The notes under the pieces were generated by a model. The model made no database searches. It was not told the origin of the DNA and saw only the letters and a program-made list of their open reading frames with translations. Positions 34,516 to 44,884 of a stretch of DNA of 64,000 nt are shown here, piece after piece (position 1 is the stretch's first letter; each line of letters starts with the position of its first letter). The translations under genes and the position numbers were made by a program. This DNA comes from Lineus longissimus. Lineage: Eukaryota; Nemertea; Pilidiophora; Heteronemertea; Lineidae. The stretch is taken from contig NC_088308.1 of assembly GCF_910592395.1 (NCBI RefSeq), positions 24,009,501 to 24,073,500 of the forward strand, given 5' to 3'.

Positions 34516-37500
34516 CTAGAGATCTAGTTTATCAGGTGGCTTGCTTGTTCGCCCACTCCTTGTAACATATCCCGGGGTGTTGTTTATGGTTGGAATGGGC
34601 TCAGCAACTGCAGCCTGTGGGGCCACGTTGACATCAGTGTGATCATTCGCAGGCGCATGAGGCGGGTCCCCAGACGTATACATTACACGTGGGCGAGTCC
34701 CTTCGTTGGGAATGTTATTTTCGCGGGTTTGAAACATGTGACGGCGGTTACGTCTGAACGATTTACCCTCGGGGGTTTGAATGTTATAGCTCCTCGGCAC
34801 ATCAGGCAGTTTGTTTTGCACCGTCCCATATTTCCACTGTCCTCTCAAGGTCCTGAAACGAACTGCATCTCCAGGATGGATGTCAGCATTTGTGCTATTA
34901 CTAACACGCTTGTCATAATACTGTTTCTGGCGGTTTTGACGGTCTGTGAGCTTCTCATGAGCGTTATCTACCACTTTTGGTTTCAAGAGATTGGGGAGAA
35001 TTGGCAATTTCGAATTCAATCGGCGTGACATTAACAGTTGCGCCGGAGATTGTCCAACCCCGTCGAGTGGTGTGTTGCGGAAATTAAGTAACGCTATGCT
35101 GGGATCATCGCATGATTGTTCGCATTTCTTGAAGATGTCCTTTATTGACTGAATAGCGCGTTCAACCTGTCCATTAGACTGGGGGTAACCAGGGCTGCTG
35201 GTGGTATGGCGGAATCCCCAGGCCTTGGAGAAATCTGAGAACTCGCGGCTTGAAAATTGAGGCCCATTATCGCTGATGACGCCATTAGGGATGCCAAATC
35301 TGCTGAACGATGCTTTGAGAGCCGTAATAACAGACTGGCTTGTCAGCGTGGGAAGAATGCACACTTCCGGAAACTTAGAGAAGTAATCCACAGTCAGCAA
35401 ATATTCCTTGCTCCGATATTCAAACATATCAGTTGCGACTTTACTCCACGGGAGGTCTGGAATGTCATGTGGTATCATAGGTTCAGCCGGTTTGGATTTC
35501 CTCGCTGTCTGGCAGGCGGTACAGCGTGATACGGTATCCTCAATTTGTTGACCCATTCCGGGCCAGAACAGAATGTCTCGGGCCAATTGTTTTGATTTAA
35601 CGATGCCCATATGAGTTTCATGAATTCGTTTGAGCAAGTTTGCGCGCAATGTCTCTGGTACTACGAGACGATCGCCTTTGAGCAACAGGTTGTCCGCTAA
35701 TGTGATTTCGTCGCGATACGGGAAGTATGGAGTTAGTTCAAGTGGTACATCCTGTTTGTCATCTGGCCAGCCTTGCATCACAGTGTTTTTTAGAGACTGT
35801 AGAGTTGGGTCTGCGTCCGTGGCAGATTTAAACTCCTCTAATTTGGCATCGCTGATGTGACTGGCAATGTTCAGCAAGTTGACCTCGATTTTGTCATCGA
35901 ATAGGTCTTGCGGGTTGGTGTCGGATACGAATGCGCGTGATAGAGTGTCAGCTAGAAACATTTCGCGTCCCGGGCGGTATACCAGTTTCAGATCATAGTG
36001 CTGTAGGCGTAACCTCATGCGTTGCATACGGGCTGAGAGTTTATGTATGGGCTTTGTCATGATTGCCAGTAGTGGCTTATGATCTGTCTCTATTGTTATC
36101 GGGCCTTTTCCGTAGACGTAATCATGGAATTTCTTACATCCGAAACAAATCGCGAGCAATTCTTTCTCAATGACGGCGTACATAGATTGCGTTTCATCCA
36201 GGGCCTTAGATCCGAACGCCACTGGATGACTGTCTTGAATTAAGGCTGCGCCTAATCCAGATTTACTGGCATCAACCTGAAGCGTGATGGGTTTATTGAC
36301 GTCATAGAAACTCAGCACGGGCGTGTTTGTGATCAAACGTTTCAGTCTCTTATATGCTCGGTCTTGGAGATCCTCCCAATGAAATTCGACTTTTTCTTCG
36401 AGGACTTGACGTAGTGGTTTCGTTTCTTGTGAGAGGTTGGGGATGAATTTCGCAAGATATCCCACCATGGCGATGAATCTCCTAATGTCCTCTTTACATG
36501 ACGGTGTCGGCATGTTGGTGATGTCACTTACGCGATCCTGGCTGACCTTTAGGCCATCACCTGAAAATATATGTCCGACGTAGTCAACTTCGCTGAGGCC
36601 TATTTTCGTTTTAGCGGGGTTGAGTTTTAACCCTACTGCGCGTGCTCGCTCCAGTACGGTGCGTAGGCGATTATCGTGCTCGGCTTGTGTGCGGCCGTGT
36701 ACGACGATGTCATCGACGACAATCTCAACCCCTTCGAGGTCACCAAATAAATCCGACATGACTTTATTGAAAATGTCACCACTCGTGGATATACCAAATG
36801 GTAACCGAAGGAAACGGTAGCGTCCCCACGGCGTGTTGAAGGTACAGAGCTTTGAACTTTGCTCATCAAGGCCAATTTGCCAAAAACCTGATTTAGCGTC
36901 GAGTGTACTAAATATCTTTGAGCCGGGCATGCGTGCTGCGATTTCCTCAACTGTTTTCGTCGGATGGTGAGCTCTGCGAATCGCTTTGTTCAGTTTGGAT
37001 GGATCAATGCAAATTCTCACCTTATTGTTTTGTTTTCGAACGACAGTCATACTATTGACCCATGGGGTTGGTTCGTTTTCTTTGATCACTACTTTCAGGT
37101 CCTCCATTCGATCCAGTTCGGTTTTGACGACGTCCTCAATCGCGTACGGGATTTTACGAGGTGGATCGACGGACGGCTCAACGGTCGGATCTGTGAAAAG
37201 ATGGTAGTTGCTCTGAATACATCCCAATCCTTGAAAGACATCCTCGAAATCCTTGATTTGCGATATCGAATGTATGCGCTTCACTAAGTTCAGTTTATCG
37301 CACGTATCACGGCCTAGAATTGGTTGGGCATTGTCAAGGATTTGAAAGGTGACGTCCAATCCGTTAAGATTCAAGACAGTTTCGCCGACAGGCGTAATCC
37401 TATGCCCCGAATATGATACTAATCGGCACTTTGGGGGTGTGTGTGTTGCGTTCAGTTTCTTGAAAAACTGTAACGGTATAATGTCGGCCTCGCTGCCGGT

Positions 37501-38532
37501 ATCGAGTTTGAACGATATGGATTGTCCTTGAATGGTAAATGTTTCATGCCATCCGACGTAGTTGGCTGGTGTAACTGATACCTCGCCGATGAATAGCGTG
37601 TCCACGTGGGGACCATGAAAGTCTGGCTCATAGTTGCGATGATAGAATTCTGTGGTAGGCCTACCGTTATTACGTGATTCCAGGGTTACGTCATGAATGC
37701 TCGATGACGATGGAGCTTGAGGACGTACGCGTTGTTTCTCTGATCTTGCCAGTGTGCGGCAAGATGCTTTGAAGTGGTTCATGCGGCGGCAATATCCGCA
37801 TTCCTTGCCGTATGCCGGACATTGTGTGTAGTCAGCATGAGCTTGTCCGCCACAGTTTCCACATTTTTCGGATTGTGATCGTTTGTCAAATGTTCCGCGA
37901 TGTTTGTTTCGGCTGCGATCATGGGAGCCGCGACCGTATGCCGTACTATTTTGGAATGATCTTCCGACGGCGTCGACGTCTTTTTCTTTCGTATCAGTCA
38001 GCGTCTTAAGTTGATTAGCGCTTGATTCGCTAATGCGACACGTATTGACACACTTCTCCAGGGTAAGGTCCTCGGTCTGCAGAAGTTTCTCGCGCGTGGT
38101 CTCGTCACGGATGCCGCAAACGACCCGGTCTCTGAGTAGAGAGTCTCGTAGAGCGTCGCCAAATTCACAGTCCTTGATAAGTTGTTTCAACTCCGTGAGA
38201 AATGAGTCAAATGATTCGCCGTCTTTCTGCGTCCGAGAATTGAATTGGTACCGGATAACTGTGATGTTCCGTTTCCCTTCACAGAATGCGGCGAATTTCG
38301 CCTTCAGTGGCGCGATCTGGTCCACGTCTGCCTCGGCGAACTCCATCGTGGCGTGAACCTTTTGGGCCTCCGGTCCGGCAACGTGAAGGAAGACGTTACA
38401 CTGGACCACCTCAGCTTTATCGGCGACACCCGATGCTATGCTGTAGACTTCGAATGAACGTATCCAATTTCGGTAGTTAGCTTGAAGATTGCCTTCAAGG
38501 CTTAACTGCGCTGGTGGTTTTAGTCCTGACAT
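34516..38532 (-). CDS. Ty3/gypsy gag-pol polyprotein, 1338 aa, intact
   Basis: One uninterrupted frame from ATG (38532) to TAG (34516-34518). In order: gag; two zinc knuckles near residues 224-258 (the second CGYCRRMNHFKASC, CX2CX4HX4C); aspartic protease with DTG near 344; reverse transcriptase with LPFGI and the active-site VVDD near 605; RNase H with VDAS near 753; an integrase with its HHCC zinc-binding region near 970-1006; catalytic Asp, Asp, Glu near 1034, 1087 and 1123. Gag and pol are fused with no frameshift. The frame stays open upstream into the LTR, but the only ATG in good position is 38532, 47 bases after the LTR. Domain order (integrase last) places it in Ty3/gypsy. There is no envelope frame. 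Confidence 0.97.
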   Translation of the reverse strand: MSGLKPPAQLSLEGNLQANYRNWIRSFEVYSIASGVADKAEVVQCNVFLHVAGPEAQKVHATMEFAEADVDQIAPLKAKFAAFCEGKRNITVIRYQFNSRTQKDGESFDSFLTELKQLIKDCEFGDALRDSLLRDRVVCGIRDETTREKLLQTEDLTLEKCVNTCRISESSANQLKTLTDTKEKDVDAVGRSFQNSTAYGRGSHDRSRNKHRGTFDKRSQSEKCGNCGGQAHADYTQCPAYGKECGYCRRMNHFKASCRTLARSEKQRVRPQAPSSSSIHDVTLESRNNGRPTTEFYHRNYEPDFHGPHVDTLFIGEVSVTPANYVGWHETFTIQGQSISFKLDTGSEADIIPLQFFKKLNATHTPPKCRLVSYSGHRITPVGETVLNLNGLDVTFQILDNAQPILGRDTCDKLNLVKRIHSISQIKDFEDVFQGLGCIQSNYHLFTDPTVEPSVDPPRKIPYAIEDVVKTELDRMEDLKVVIKENEPTPWVNSMTVVRKQNNKVRICIDPSKLNKAIRRAHHPTKTVEEIAARMPGSKIFSTLDAKSGFWQIGLDEQSSKLCTFNTPWGRYRFLRLPFGISTSGDIFNKVMSDLFGDLEGVEIVVDDIVVHGRTQAEHDNRLRTVLERARAVGLKLNPAKTKIGLSEVDYVGHIFSGDGLKVSQDRVSDITNMPTPSCKEDIRRFIAMVGYLAKFIPNLSQETKPLRQVLEEKVEFHWEDLQDRAYKRLKRLITNTPVLSFYDVNKPITLQVDASKSGLGAALIQDSHPVAFGSKALDETQSMYAVIEKELLAICFGCKKFHDYVYGKGPITIETDHKPLLAIMTKPIHKLSARMQRMRLRLQHYDLKLVYRPGREMFLADTLSRAFVSDTNPQDLFDDKIEVNLLNIASHISDAKLEEFKSATDADPTLQSLKNTVMQGWPDDKQDVPLELTPYFPYRDEITLADNLLLKGDRLVVPETLRANLLKRIHETHMGIVKSKQLARDILFWPGMGQQIEDTVSRCTACQTARKSKPAEPMIPHDIPDLPWSKVATDMFEYRSKEYLLTVDYFSKFPEVCILPTLTSQSVITALKASFSRFGIPNGVISDNGPQFSSREFSDFSKAWGFRHTTSSPGYPQSNGQVERAIQSIKDIFKKCEQSCDDPSIALLNFRNTPLDGVGQSPAQLLMSRRLNSKLPILPNLLKPKVVDNAHEKLTDRQNRQKQYYDKRVSNSTNADIHPGDAVRFRTLRGQWKYGTVQNKLPDVPRSYNIQTPEGKSFRRNRRHMFQTRENNIPNEGTRPRVMYTSGDPPHAPANDHTDVNVAPQAAVAEPIPTINNTPGYVTRSGRTSKPPDKLDL

Positions 38533-38561
38533 TGTAGGTGTTTCCGATTGCGGGCGAGAGC

Positions 38562-38578
38562 TGACGTCTCTGACACCA
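38562..38578 (-). other. Primer-binding site of the Ty3/gypsy element
   Basis: Immediately inside the 5' LTR the minus strand reads TGGTGTCAGAGACG. Its first nine bases, TGGTGTCAG, complement a tRNA 3' end CTGACACCA, as found in many animal leucine tRNAs. Leucine-primed gypsy elements are known in marine invertebrates. The tRNA identity is inferred from only nine matching bases. Confidence 0.6.
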
Positions 38579-38721
38579 TGTAAGATATAACGCAACGAAG
38601 TGATTCGTGTGATAGTTACTGTATTACTGAAGACTACAAATAGGTAACAAACTCACCAGCTACACATTCATACATATTCATGAAACCACTCGGCATTCCT
38701 CGTCAGGTAGCATACATTACA
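38579..38721 (-). repeat. 5' LTR of the Ty3/gypsy element
   Basis: This is the second copy of the 143-base LTR and should hold the element's promoter. It begins directly after CACCA on the plus strand and ends at TTACA, followed by the target duplication ATATG. Confidence 0.96.
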
Positions 38722-40423
38722 ATATGTAAAAAAATACATCATCGATCCGCTAACAATAATTCAATTGATTGAACTGTCAATTTATAAATTAAATTTTGCT
38801 AAAACATCCTTGTTTCAATTGCTACAGCAAACAATACACTCTGGGCGGATCATATAGGCCTAAATCGATTCCGAAGATGAATTTATCGCCCGTAACCTTC
38901 AGCTTCTTCGCCATCGACGCCATGTTGCTGCAATGCATTGTGGGATACTTGCCCAAGTAACCCCATCAGCGAGGAGGGTTAGAAGGGCATGTCCTAGACA
39001 TGTCCAACACCACTTTTCGAACGATGATGGACCAGGTCCGACTACTGACTTCCGGCAAACTACCACACTTGGACATGTCCTAGACAAGTAATCGAACGCA
39101 CTCCAAGACACTCTCGGGTGGAGCTAAAATACAGTCCAAACCCGAGCCGACAGGCGAGGGTTTGGACGAAATTTTAGCTCCACCCGAGAGTGTCTTGGTA
39201 ACTCAACCAAGGTCCGAAGCCGAGGGTTCAATTTCTATTCTAAAATACCTCAAACTTAAAAAGATAGGCCACGAAAATAACTTGAATATGTGCGAATTTG
39301 GCAAATTCCATCCATCGCCGGCCCGGCCGGAGCGCCGGTAGCGCCATTGTTTACATTATGTTACGGCAACGTTACAGAAAATGAGACATGTACATTTTGT
39401 ACAGCGCGCATAGGAAGTCCGCATCGGCTCGCTCAAGTGATGCTAAAATCTGCGCAAATGGGCTATTTGGAGCGTTTTTCTCGGCAAATATGTGTAGTGC
39501 TCATTAAAAAACTTAGGGTGGTTGATGCTTCCTTGACTGATTTGTGTTTGAAGCAGTGTTTTGAGAGCCTCAAACTTCTGAAGTGAGCTGAAATTCCATT
39601 GACGTGACGTGTGCATGGTTTCCACATTTTAGTGCAACCCGAGGGAACTTTGGTAGAGCATCTTGGTTGCGTGTCCAAAACACTCCACTCTCAGAACGAG
39701 GATTATGCATTTTCCATTTAAAAGTTGACTTTACGGTACCAAGGTATTTTAGAATTCTCAGAACGAGGCTTATGCATTTTCCATTTAAAAGTTGACTTTA
39801 CGGTACCAAGGTATTTTAGAATGACAATTCTAAAATGCATAAGCCTCGTTCTGAGAGTGGAGTGTTTTGGACACGCAACCAAGATGCTCTACCAAAGTTC
39901 CCTCGGGTTGCACTAAAATGTGGAACCATGCACACAGCTCACTTCAGAAGTTTGAGGCTCTCAAAACACTGCTTCAAACACAAATCAGCCAAGGAAGCAT
40001 CAACCACCCTAAGTTTTTTAATGAGCACTACACATATTTGCTGAGAAAAACGCTCCAAATAGCCCATTTGCGCGGATTTTAGCGTCACTTGAGCGAGCCG
40101 ATCCGGACTTCCTATACGGGCTGCCGTAACATAATGTAAACAACGGCGCTACCGGCGCTCCGGGCAGGCGATGGATGGAATTTGCCAAATTCGCACATAT
40201 TCAAGTTATTTCGTGGCCTATCTTTTTAAGTTTGAGGTATTTTAGAATAGAAATTGAACCCTCGGCTTCGGACCTTGGTTGAGTTACCAAGACACTCTCG
40301 GGTGGAGCTAAAATTTCGTCCAAACCCTCGCCTGTCGGCTCGGGTTTGGACTGTATTTTAGCTCCACCCGAGAGTGTCTTGGTAACTCAACCAAGGTCCT
40401 CCGCCTCGGGTTCAATTCCTTAA

Positions 40424-41112
40424 ACCATGAGGATAGGTTTTATTTAGGATAATATAGTGACAGTCAATTGAGACATTAAGTACCTCAGAGCCCAAAAAAG
40501 TATGAGGAAAATGAATAAAAGGCTGTACCCTTAGTATATACGTGTTTGCACTTGTCCCAGCTGAAAGCGTAGTTCTACTTTTTTAGCTCAGATGGCGCCA
40601 GCTAGGGTCCTGTCAAAATCATTGGCCCACCTTTTTTTCTCAGTGTTTTGTATACGATGCACATTGCAGGAGTATCAAAAACCTTTATCTCAGGATGGAC
40701 GTCACAAGGCTAGCCAACCAATCAGGCCATTGTTTCGTCAACCAATCATTTTCGCAATCAAACTCGCCCCAGTGCCGAAATTTAAAATTAAAGAACGAAA
40801 TCAGCGCCTCTAGTGTCAAGATTGTTTCGCAATATGCACCTCGTGCTTCGTCCACACTCTCCGGATGCATGTATCATTGTATGTATGCATCCTCTTGCAA
40901 ACAGGCCCACAACACGAATTCTCCTGACGCAGTAAGTATGTATCGAGTGAAACGCCTGATGTTGTCAGGATGAGTCTTTGGATGATTTTAGATCACATTT
41001 TTTTTAAAGGATACATGCCATAGGCTTTGTTACTTTTAAAGAAGGGGGATCTGGGGCCCGGGGGCTAGCTGGGCCCGGGGGGGGGGGGGGGGGGCGAGCA
41101 GCCGCCATACTC
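40424..41112. other. Spacer with promoter-like motifs and a possible first exon
   Basis: There are two CCAAT boxes (AACCAATCA near 40718 and 40740) and GATGGCGCCAGC near 40591. They precede an open frame (40695-40973) that reaches a strong splice-donor-like GTAAGTAT at 40931. This could be an untraced first exon, but the peptide is not recognisable and I find no partner exon. The stretch ends in an 18-G run at 41077-41094. Confidence 0.2.
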
Positions 41113-41607
41113 GGTGATAAACCATTCACTCAAGCTGATGTGATCATCTGAGAGATAAGGATTCATACTGGTGATAAACCATTCAATGGGAACTCAAGTA
41201 GGCCTAAATGTGATCACCTGAGGGATGTGGATTCATACTGGTGATAAACCATCATTGGGAACTCATGTAGGCCTAAATGTGATGATCTGAGGGATGTGTA
41301 TTCATACTGGTGATAGACCATTCAATGGGAACTCAAGTAGGCCTAAATGTGATCATCTGAGGGATGTGGATTCATACTGGTGATAAACCATTCAATGGGA
41401 ACTCAAGTTAATGAGGTTAGCTGAGGGATGTGGATCAATACTGGTGATAAGTCATTCAGTGGGAACTCAAGGTAATGTGGTCATCTGATAAATTCAAGCT
41501 GGAGATGGACCATTCAATGTGATCACGCAAAAATTATTTCAGTAAGCAGAGGAATGATGGATTCATGCTAGAGTTAAACAATTCAATGTGAACTCTAGTT
41601 TATCTCC
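41113..41607 (+). repeat. Decayed tandem array, about 70-bp unit, zinc-finger-like
   Basis: About seven or eight degenerate copies of a unit near 70 bases. Each contains ATTCATACTGGTGATAAACC followed by ATTCAATGGGAACTCAAG, then TGATCATCTGAGGGATGTGG. The first segment translates as IHTGDKPFN, the linker between C2H2 zinc fingers (HTG[ED]KPF), and the CATCTGAGG part resembles the helix end before it. Stops and a unit shorter than the 84-base finger show it is not coding now. A related copy lies in reverse at 55367-55460. Confidence 0.7.
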
Positions 41608-44600
41608 AATATTAATTTTTCCCTGAGATGACTATCATTTGAGATTTGACTGAAATAAATCAAATATTGTTGCTCATTTCTGTCTCCTTTTTAAGAGACA
41701 ATTGATTTTATCCCTGACCGGATATCATTTCGCATTGCCCCCCCCCCCCCCCATAAAGGTTCATAAGTTTCTCATAGTCATAATTTTTCCCCCAATCAAG
41801 AAAATAAAGTGAAAAGTCTGCAAACATGGGGTATTCTATTTTTATTTGGATTTGCTATTCTAAATTGTTCATGAATTTTTTTAATCCAAAGATATTAATC
41901 CCCAAAAGAATATTTAATGGAATAAAAGCTGTATCTTGTTGAAAACAAACTAATCAAACCAACCACATCATGACTTACAATCGGGTGTTAATCAAGTATA
42001 CTGCTAGTTTTTGACTGAATTAATTCCTTCAAAAAGAAGTTTGGCAATGAAAAGTGGGAATGAATGGCATCATTCAGGTTTGCACAATTTTTCCTTTCGG
42101 TTTTTATTGAAAGAAACTATTTTAGGAAAACAAAAATTTATATGAAAAAATATTCAACATTAAAACTAGCAACATTATTGATTAACACCCTATTCTATTT
42201 CCAAATCAGTCCCACCGTAATCAAACTGGTCACTTATTTGTTCCTTATGGTCAATCACATTACCAACTTGGATTAGCCATCTGACACCTTTGTTTGATTG
42301 TTTGGAGCAACAAAAGACATTGCCAACCTTGAAAGGATGTGTGGGAGTGTTACATAAAACCACTACCTGTCACATGTTATGCCTTCTAATGCTTGCTTTG
42401 GCTTCGACTGTGTAGTGCAGGCTGAACAATCATTGCAGCAAGGTGCACATGGTTTTGCCCGAATTTTGACTAATTTCAACATCTGAAATAGCAAAATTAC
42501 TTGTGTTTAGCACAAATCTTCTGCAAGGTGGGTATCACCTTCTGTCTAACTGAATCTTGTTGTTACTCATGTTTTATTTTTGTAGGCCCAATGGATTTTT
42601 GAAGAGGGCAACTTGTCTTTGTATTTTCCCCTCGTATTTTTCAATATGTAAAGAGAGAATCTACCTCCAAGAACCATTTTAACTTCTGAAACCAGAACAC
42701 TATCAAACACCATAAATTGGACAAGATTCTGTTTTGGAGGCCATGCAGACCTGACCTAAACACAGGCAAAAAGAACATGGGGTGTGAAATTGGCAGTATG
42801 GAGTCATGTCCAAGTAGTGGTCTTCTTGTAGGTCTTGACCTCAGACCCACATGTACTTTCATGAACACAGAAGAACGTGGGTCCATCTATCTATGAATTT
42901 ACCTTAATTTTTGTAGAAAGGACCGATTTATTAAAAGAAAGATTTCTAATCTGATGACTAGTTTCCTATTTGGTTGAAACCCCCCCCCCCCCCCAAGTAC
43001 ATTATATGTGCTATTTATCAAGAAGACTTTTTGCTGGAAAAGTTAATTTCTAATATGCTTTAAGGGATCGATCCTTTTAGCTTACAAATCATGCTGCAAA
43101 TCAGGTTTGTAACAATTTGAATGCCTGATTCTTCAATATGCATCTTCTTAATTCTCCAATCAAAAAAAACATCTCAAAGTGAGCATTTACCCCTCATCCC
43201 ACAGAAGTTGAAGGCAACATGATAGTGAAGGAGTATGCGCAGCATTAATGAGAAATATAGCTGAAAGTGGTTTGTGTGAAAACGAGACCTATTTATTTGG
43301 CTGATGAGCGAAAGTGTCCATTGTACACAATGTTACTCACATAACGCCCCTTAGGACAGTTGGATCGACGGACTATTACTTATCAGACAACACTCGAATA
43401 GCTATTCTACTGTAGGTTACCTGAGCTAAAAATGCTCTCAATTTGAAACTATGCATTTGTGCCAATTTATCATTACAGATGAGGCATACCTTGTCCGCAA
43501 TTGCAACAAAAAGATTCTCATGGCTTGCAAAGTGAAGGGTTACATGTAGGTATGTATAATATAGTATTAAATTCTGACTTTCCGCTTGGTTGAGAGGTGC
43601 AGCCACTGTCAAATGACAAAAGATATGAGAATTGTGTGCTTTTGTGCAAAAGACACGGGGAGTACAATCCCGTCACTAAATCAGGAGGCCATATTTGAAG
43701 CGGTGATGCCATCTTATTGGTTGCTTAAGTTTTGGATTGATAACAAGTTTTGAGAAATGAACTAAGCTCACATTGTTTTCATTCAAGTTCAAGGTCGAAG
43801 CTGTTGTTCTGGTGGTCCCATTGGATTTTACATACAAACTACTGGCTATTCTTACGACAGTCATATTCACTTTTGTGTCTTAATCCTAAAGCTAACACCG
43901 ACCCTAACCTGCCTCCCTTCCCAGCACCAACCTCGACCCTAACCCTTCCCCAACACCAATCTCAACTCCCTTATTCCCAAAATTGCATCCGTGTTATAAC
44001 TAGTCGTAAGAATGGAAACTTTGTATGAAATAAAAGGAATAAAGTCAATCAATTCCATCCATGAAGGAAAAGTAGTTCATGACTAAAAATGATGTATTTC
44101 AACACCATATTTAGGCAGTGATTTCATGACTAAACACACAGGAAATGCTGCAATAAATGTATATATTCCAATTTATCATTACAGATGCCACAAACCTTGT
44201 CCGCAATTGCAACCGAAGATTTTTGGATGAACCGCAAGATGATAGATGAAGGGTATGCATCAAATAACAACATGCCCAAATTGTTGATTGAGTTGCCACT
44301 GTCAAATTTTCTTTCCTGTTATTAGAATAAAATAATAAAACAATGCTATTGAAGGCCACAAGTGAAAAGTCAGTCCCCAAATGTGTCACTCGTAGTTACA
44401 GCAATCTGCCCTGAGCCAGGTAAAGAATTAACTGACAACGCTAATGCAATGGCAGATTTACCTGCATTCAGTGCTTCGGTTTCAAAGCAATATCAGGTGG
44501 TGAAAACTGATAGAAGCCACACACTGAGCGTTGAATATTGTATTTATGACCAGTGAAAGATATAGTAAACCAATAAGCAAGTCAAACACTTGAAATAGAC

Positions 44601-44880
44601 CAAGCCTTATCACTGAGGTATATGAACTAATACTGAAATTTAAAAAAATATCACAAATCGCATACAACTTTTATCCAAATGGCGAGGACCTTTTCATGTG
44701 CACTTTCCTGAGAGATCAAGGATTGCCATTTTTTATCCCAAGAATATTTTTTATAAAATGCACAAATAAAGCCACTGCTACAATATACACTTAGTTTTGA
44801 ACATGTTATATAGATTGACATTGACGCCTCAATCAGCAATTCATGTGAGTGTTCAAAAGTCGTAACCACAGTATATGATG
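41608..44880. other. AT-rich non-coding stretch
   Basis: I see no gene. It holds two 15-base C runs (41738-41752 and 42980-42994) and a diverged direct duplication (43460-43610 and 44165-44315, listed separately). The short open frames here carry no recognisable domain. Confidence 0.5.
43460..44315 (+). repeat. Diverged direct duplication of an exon-like segment
   Basis: Segments at about 43460-43610 and 44165-44315 share CAATTTATCATTACAGATG, CCTTGTCCGCAATTGCAAC and, further on, GCCACTGTCAAAT. Each looks like a splice acceptor followed by about 60 bases and a GT. The first is open (contains LVRNCNKKI); the second also reads LVRNCN but meets a stop before the GT. Likely an old duplication of an exon or a repeat fragment. 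The peptide is not recognised. Confidence 0.5.
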
Positions 44881-44884
44881 CATT

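Larger units (their letters stand above)
34175..38721 (-). mobile_element. Young Ty3/gypsy LTR retrotransposon, complete
   Basis: A complete element in minus orientation: identical 143-bp LTRs at both ends, a 5-bp target duplication ATATG (34170-34174 and 38722-38726), a primer-binding site, a polypurine tract and one long gag-pol frame. It is inserted inside the Harbinger transposon. LTR identity over all 143 bases and the intact frame indicate a recent insertion that could still be capable of movement. Confidence 0.97.
32184..39103 (+). mobile_element. PIF/Harbinger DNA transposon (interrupted)
   Basis: It is bounded by perfect 33-base terminal inverted repeats at 32184-32216 and 39071-39103, beginning GAGTGCGTTCGATTACTTG. 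The site CAA is duplicated at 32181-32183 and 39104-39106, the 3-bp length known for this superfamily (a 5-bp CCAAG reading is possible if the element starts one base inside). The uninterrupted site can be read in the opposite arm of the foldback element. It carries a broken transposase (32384-33551) and a 4.5-kb Ty3/gypsy insertion. Without that, the element is about 2.4 kb. The usual second (Myb/SANT-like) gene is not evident. A 34-codon minus-strand frame starting at 38924 (beginning MASMAKKLKV) is a possible remnant. Confidence 0.9.
32143..40419. mobile_element. Large palindromic (foldback) element, TTAA-flanked, split by nested insertions
   Basis: The left end (32143, GGAATTGAACCC) and right end (ending 40419, GGGTTCAATTCC) are reverse complements, each abutted by TTAA (32139-32142 and 40420-40423). 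The left end is interrupted at 32184-39106 by a Harbinger element and its duplicated site, and resumes after it. The outer ends, about 166 bases on the right, are themselves palindromic and carry GGTGGAGCTAAAAT and its complement. Between them, about 39232-39700 and 39835-40249 are near-identical inverted arms. The left arm has an extra stretch of about 40-50 bases near 39375-39415 and a 77-base tandem duplication near 39697-39830. No transposase is encoded between the arms. TTAA flanks suit piggyBac-type insertion, but TTAA is its own complement and could be part of the inverted repeat. Confidence 0.8.

Noticed and set aside
34639-38480. Plus-strand frames of 60-130 codons across the gypsy element
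   Set aside because: They are shadows of the minus-strand gag-pol frame.
38533-38595. Upstream extension of the gypsy frame from a TTG into the LTR
   Set aside because: The extension is LTR and primer-site sequence; the natural start is ATG at 38532.
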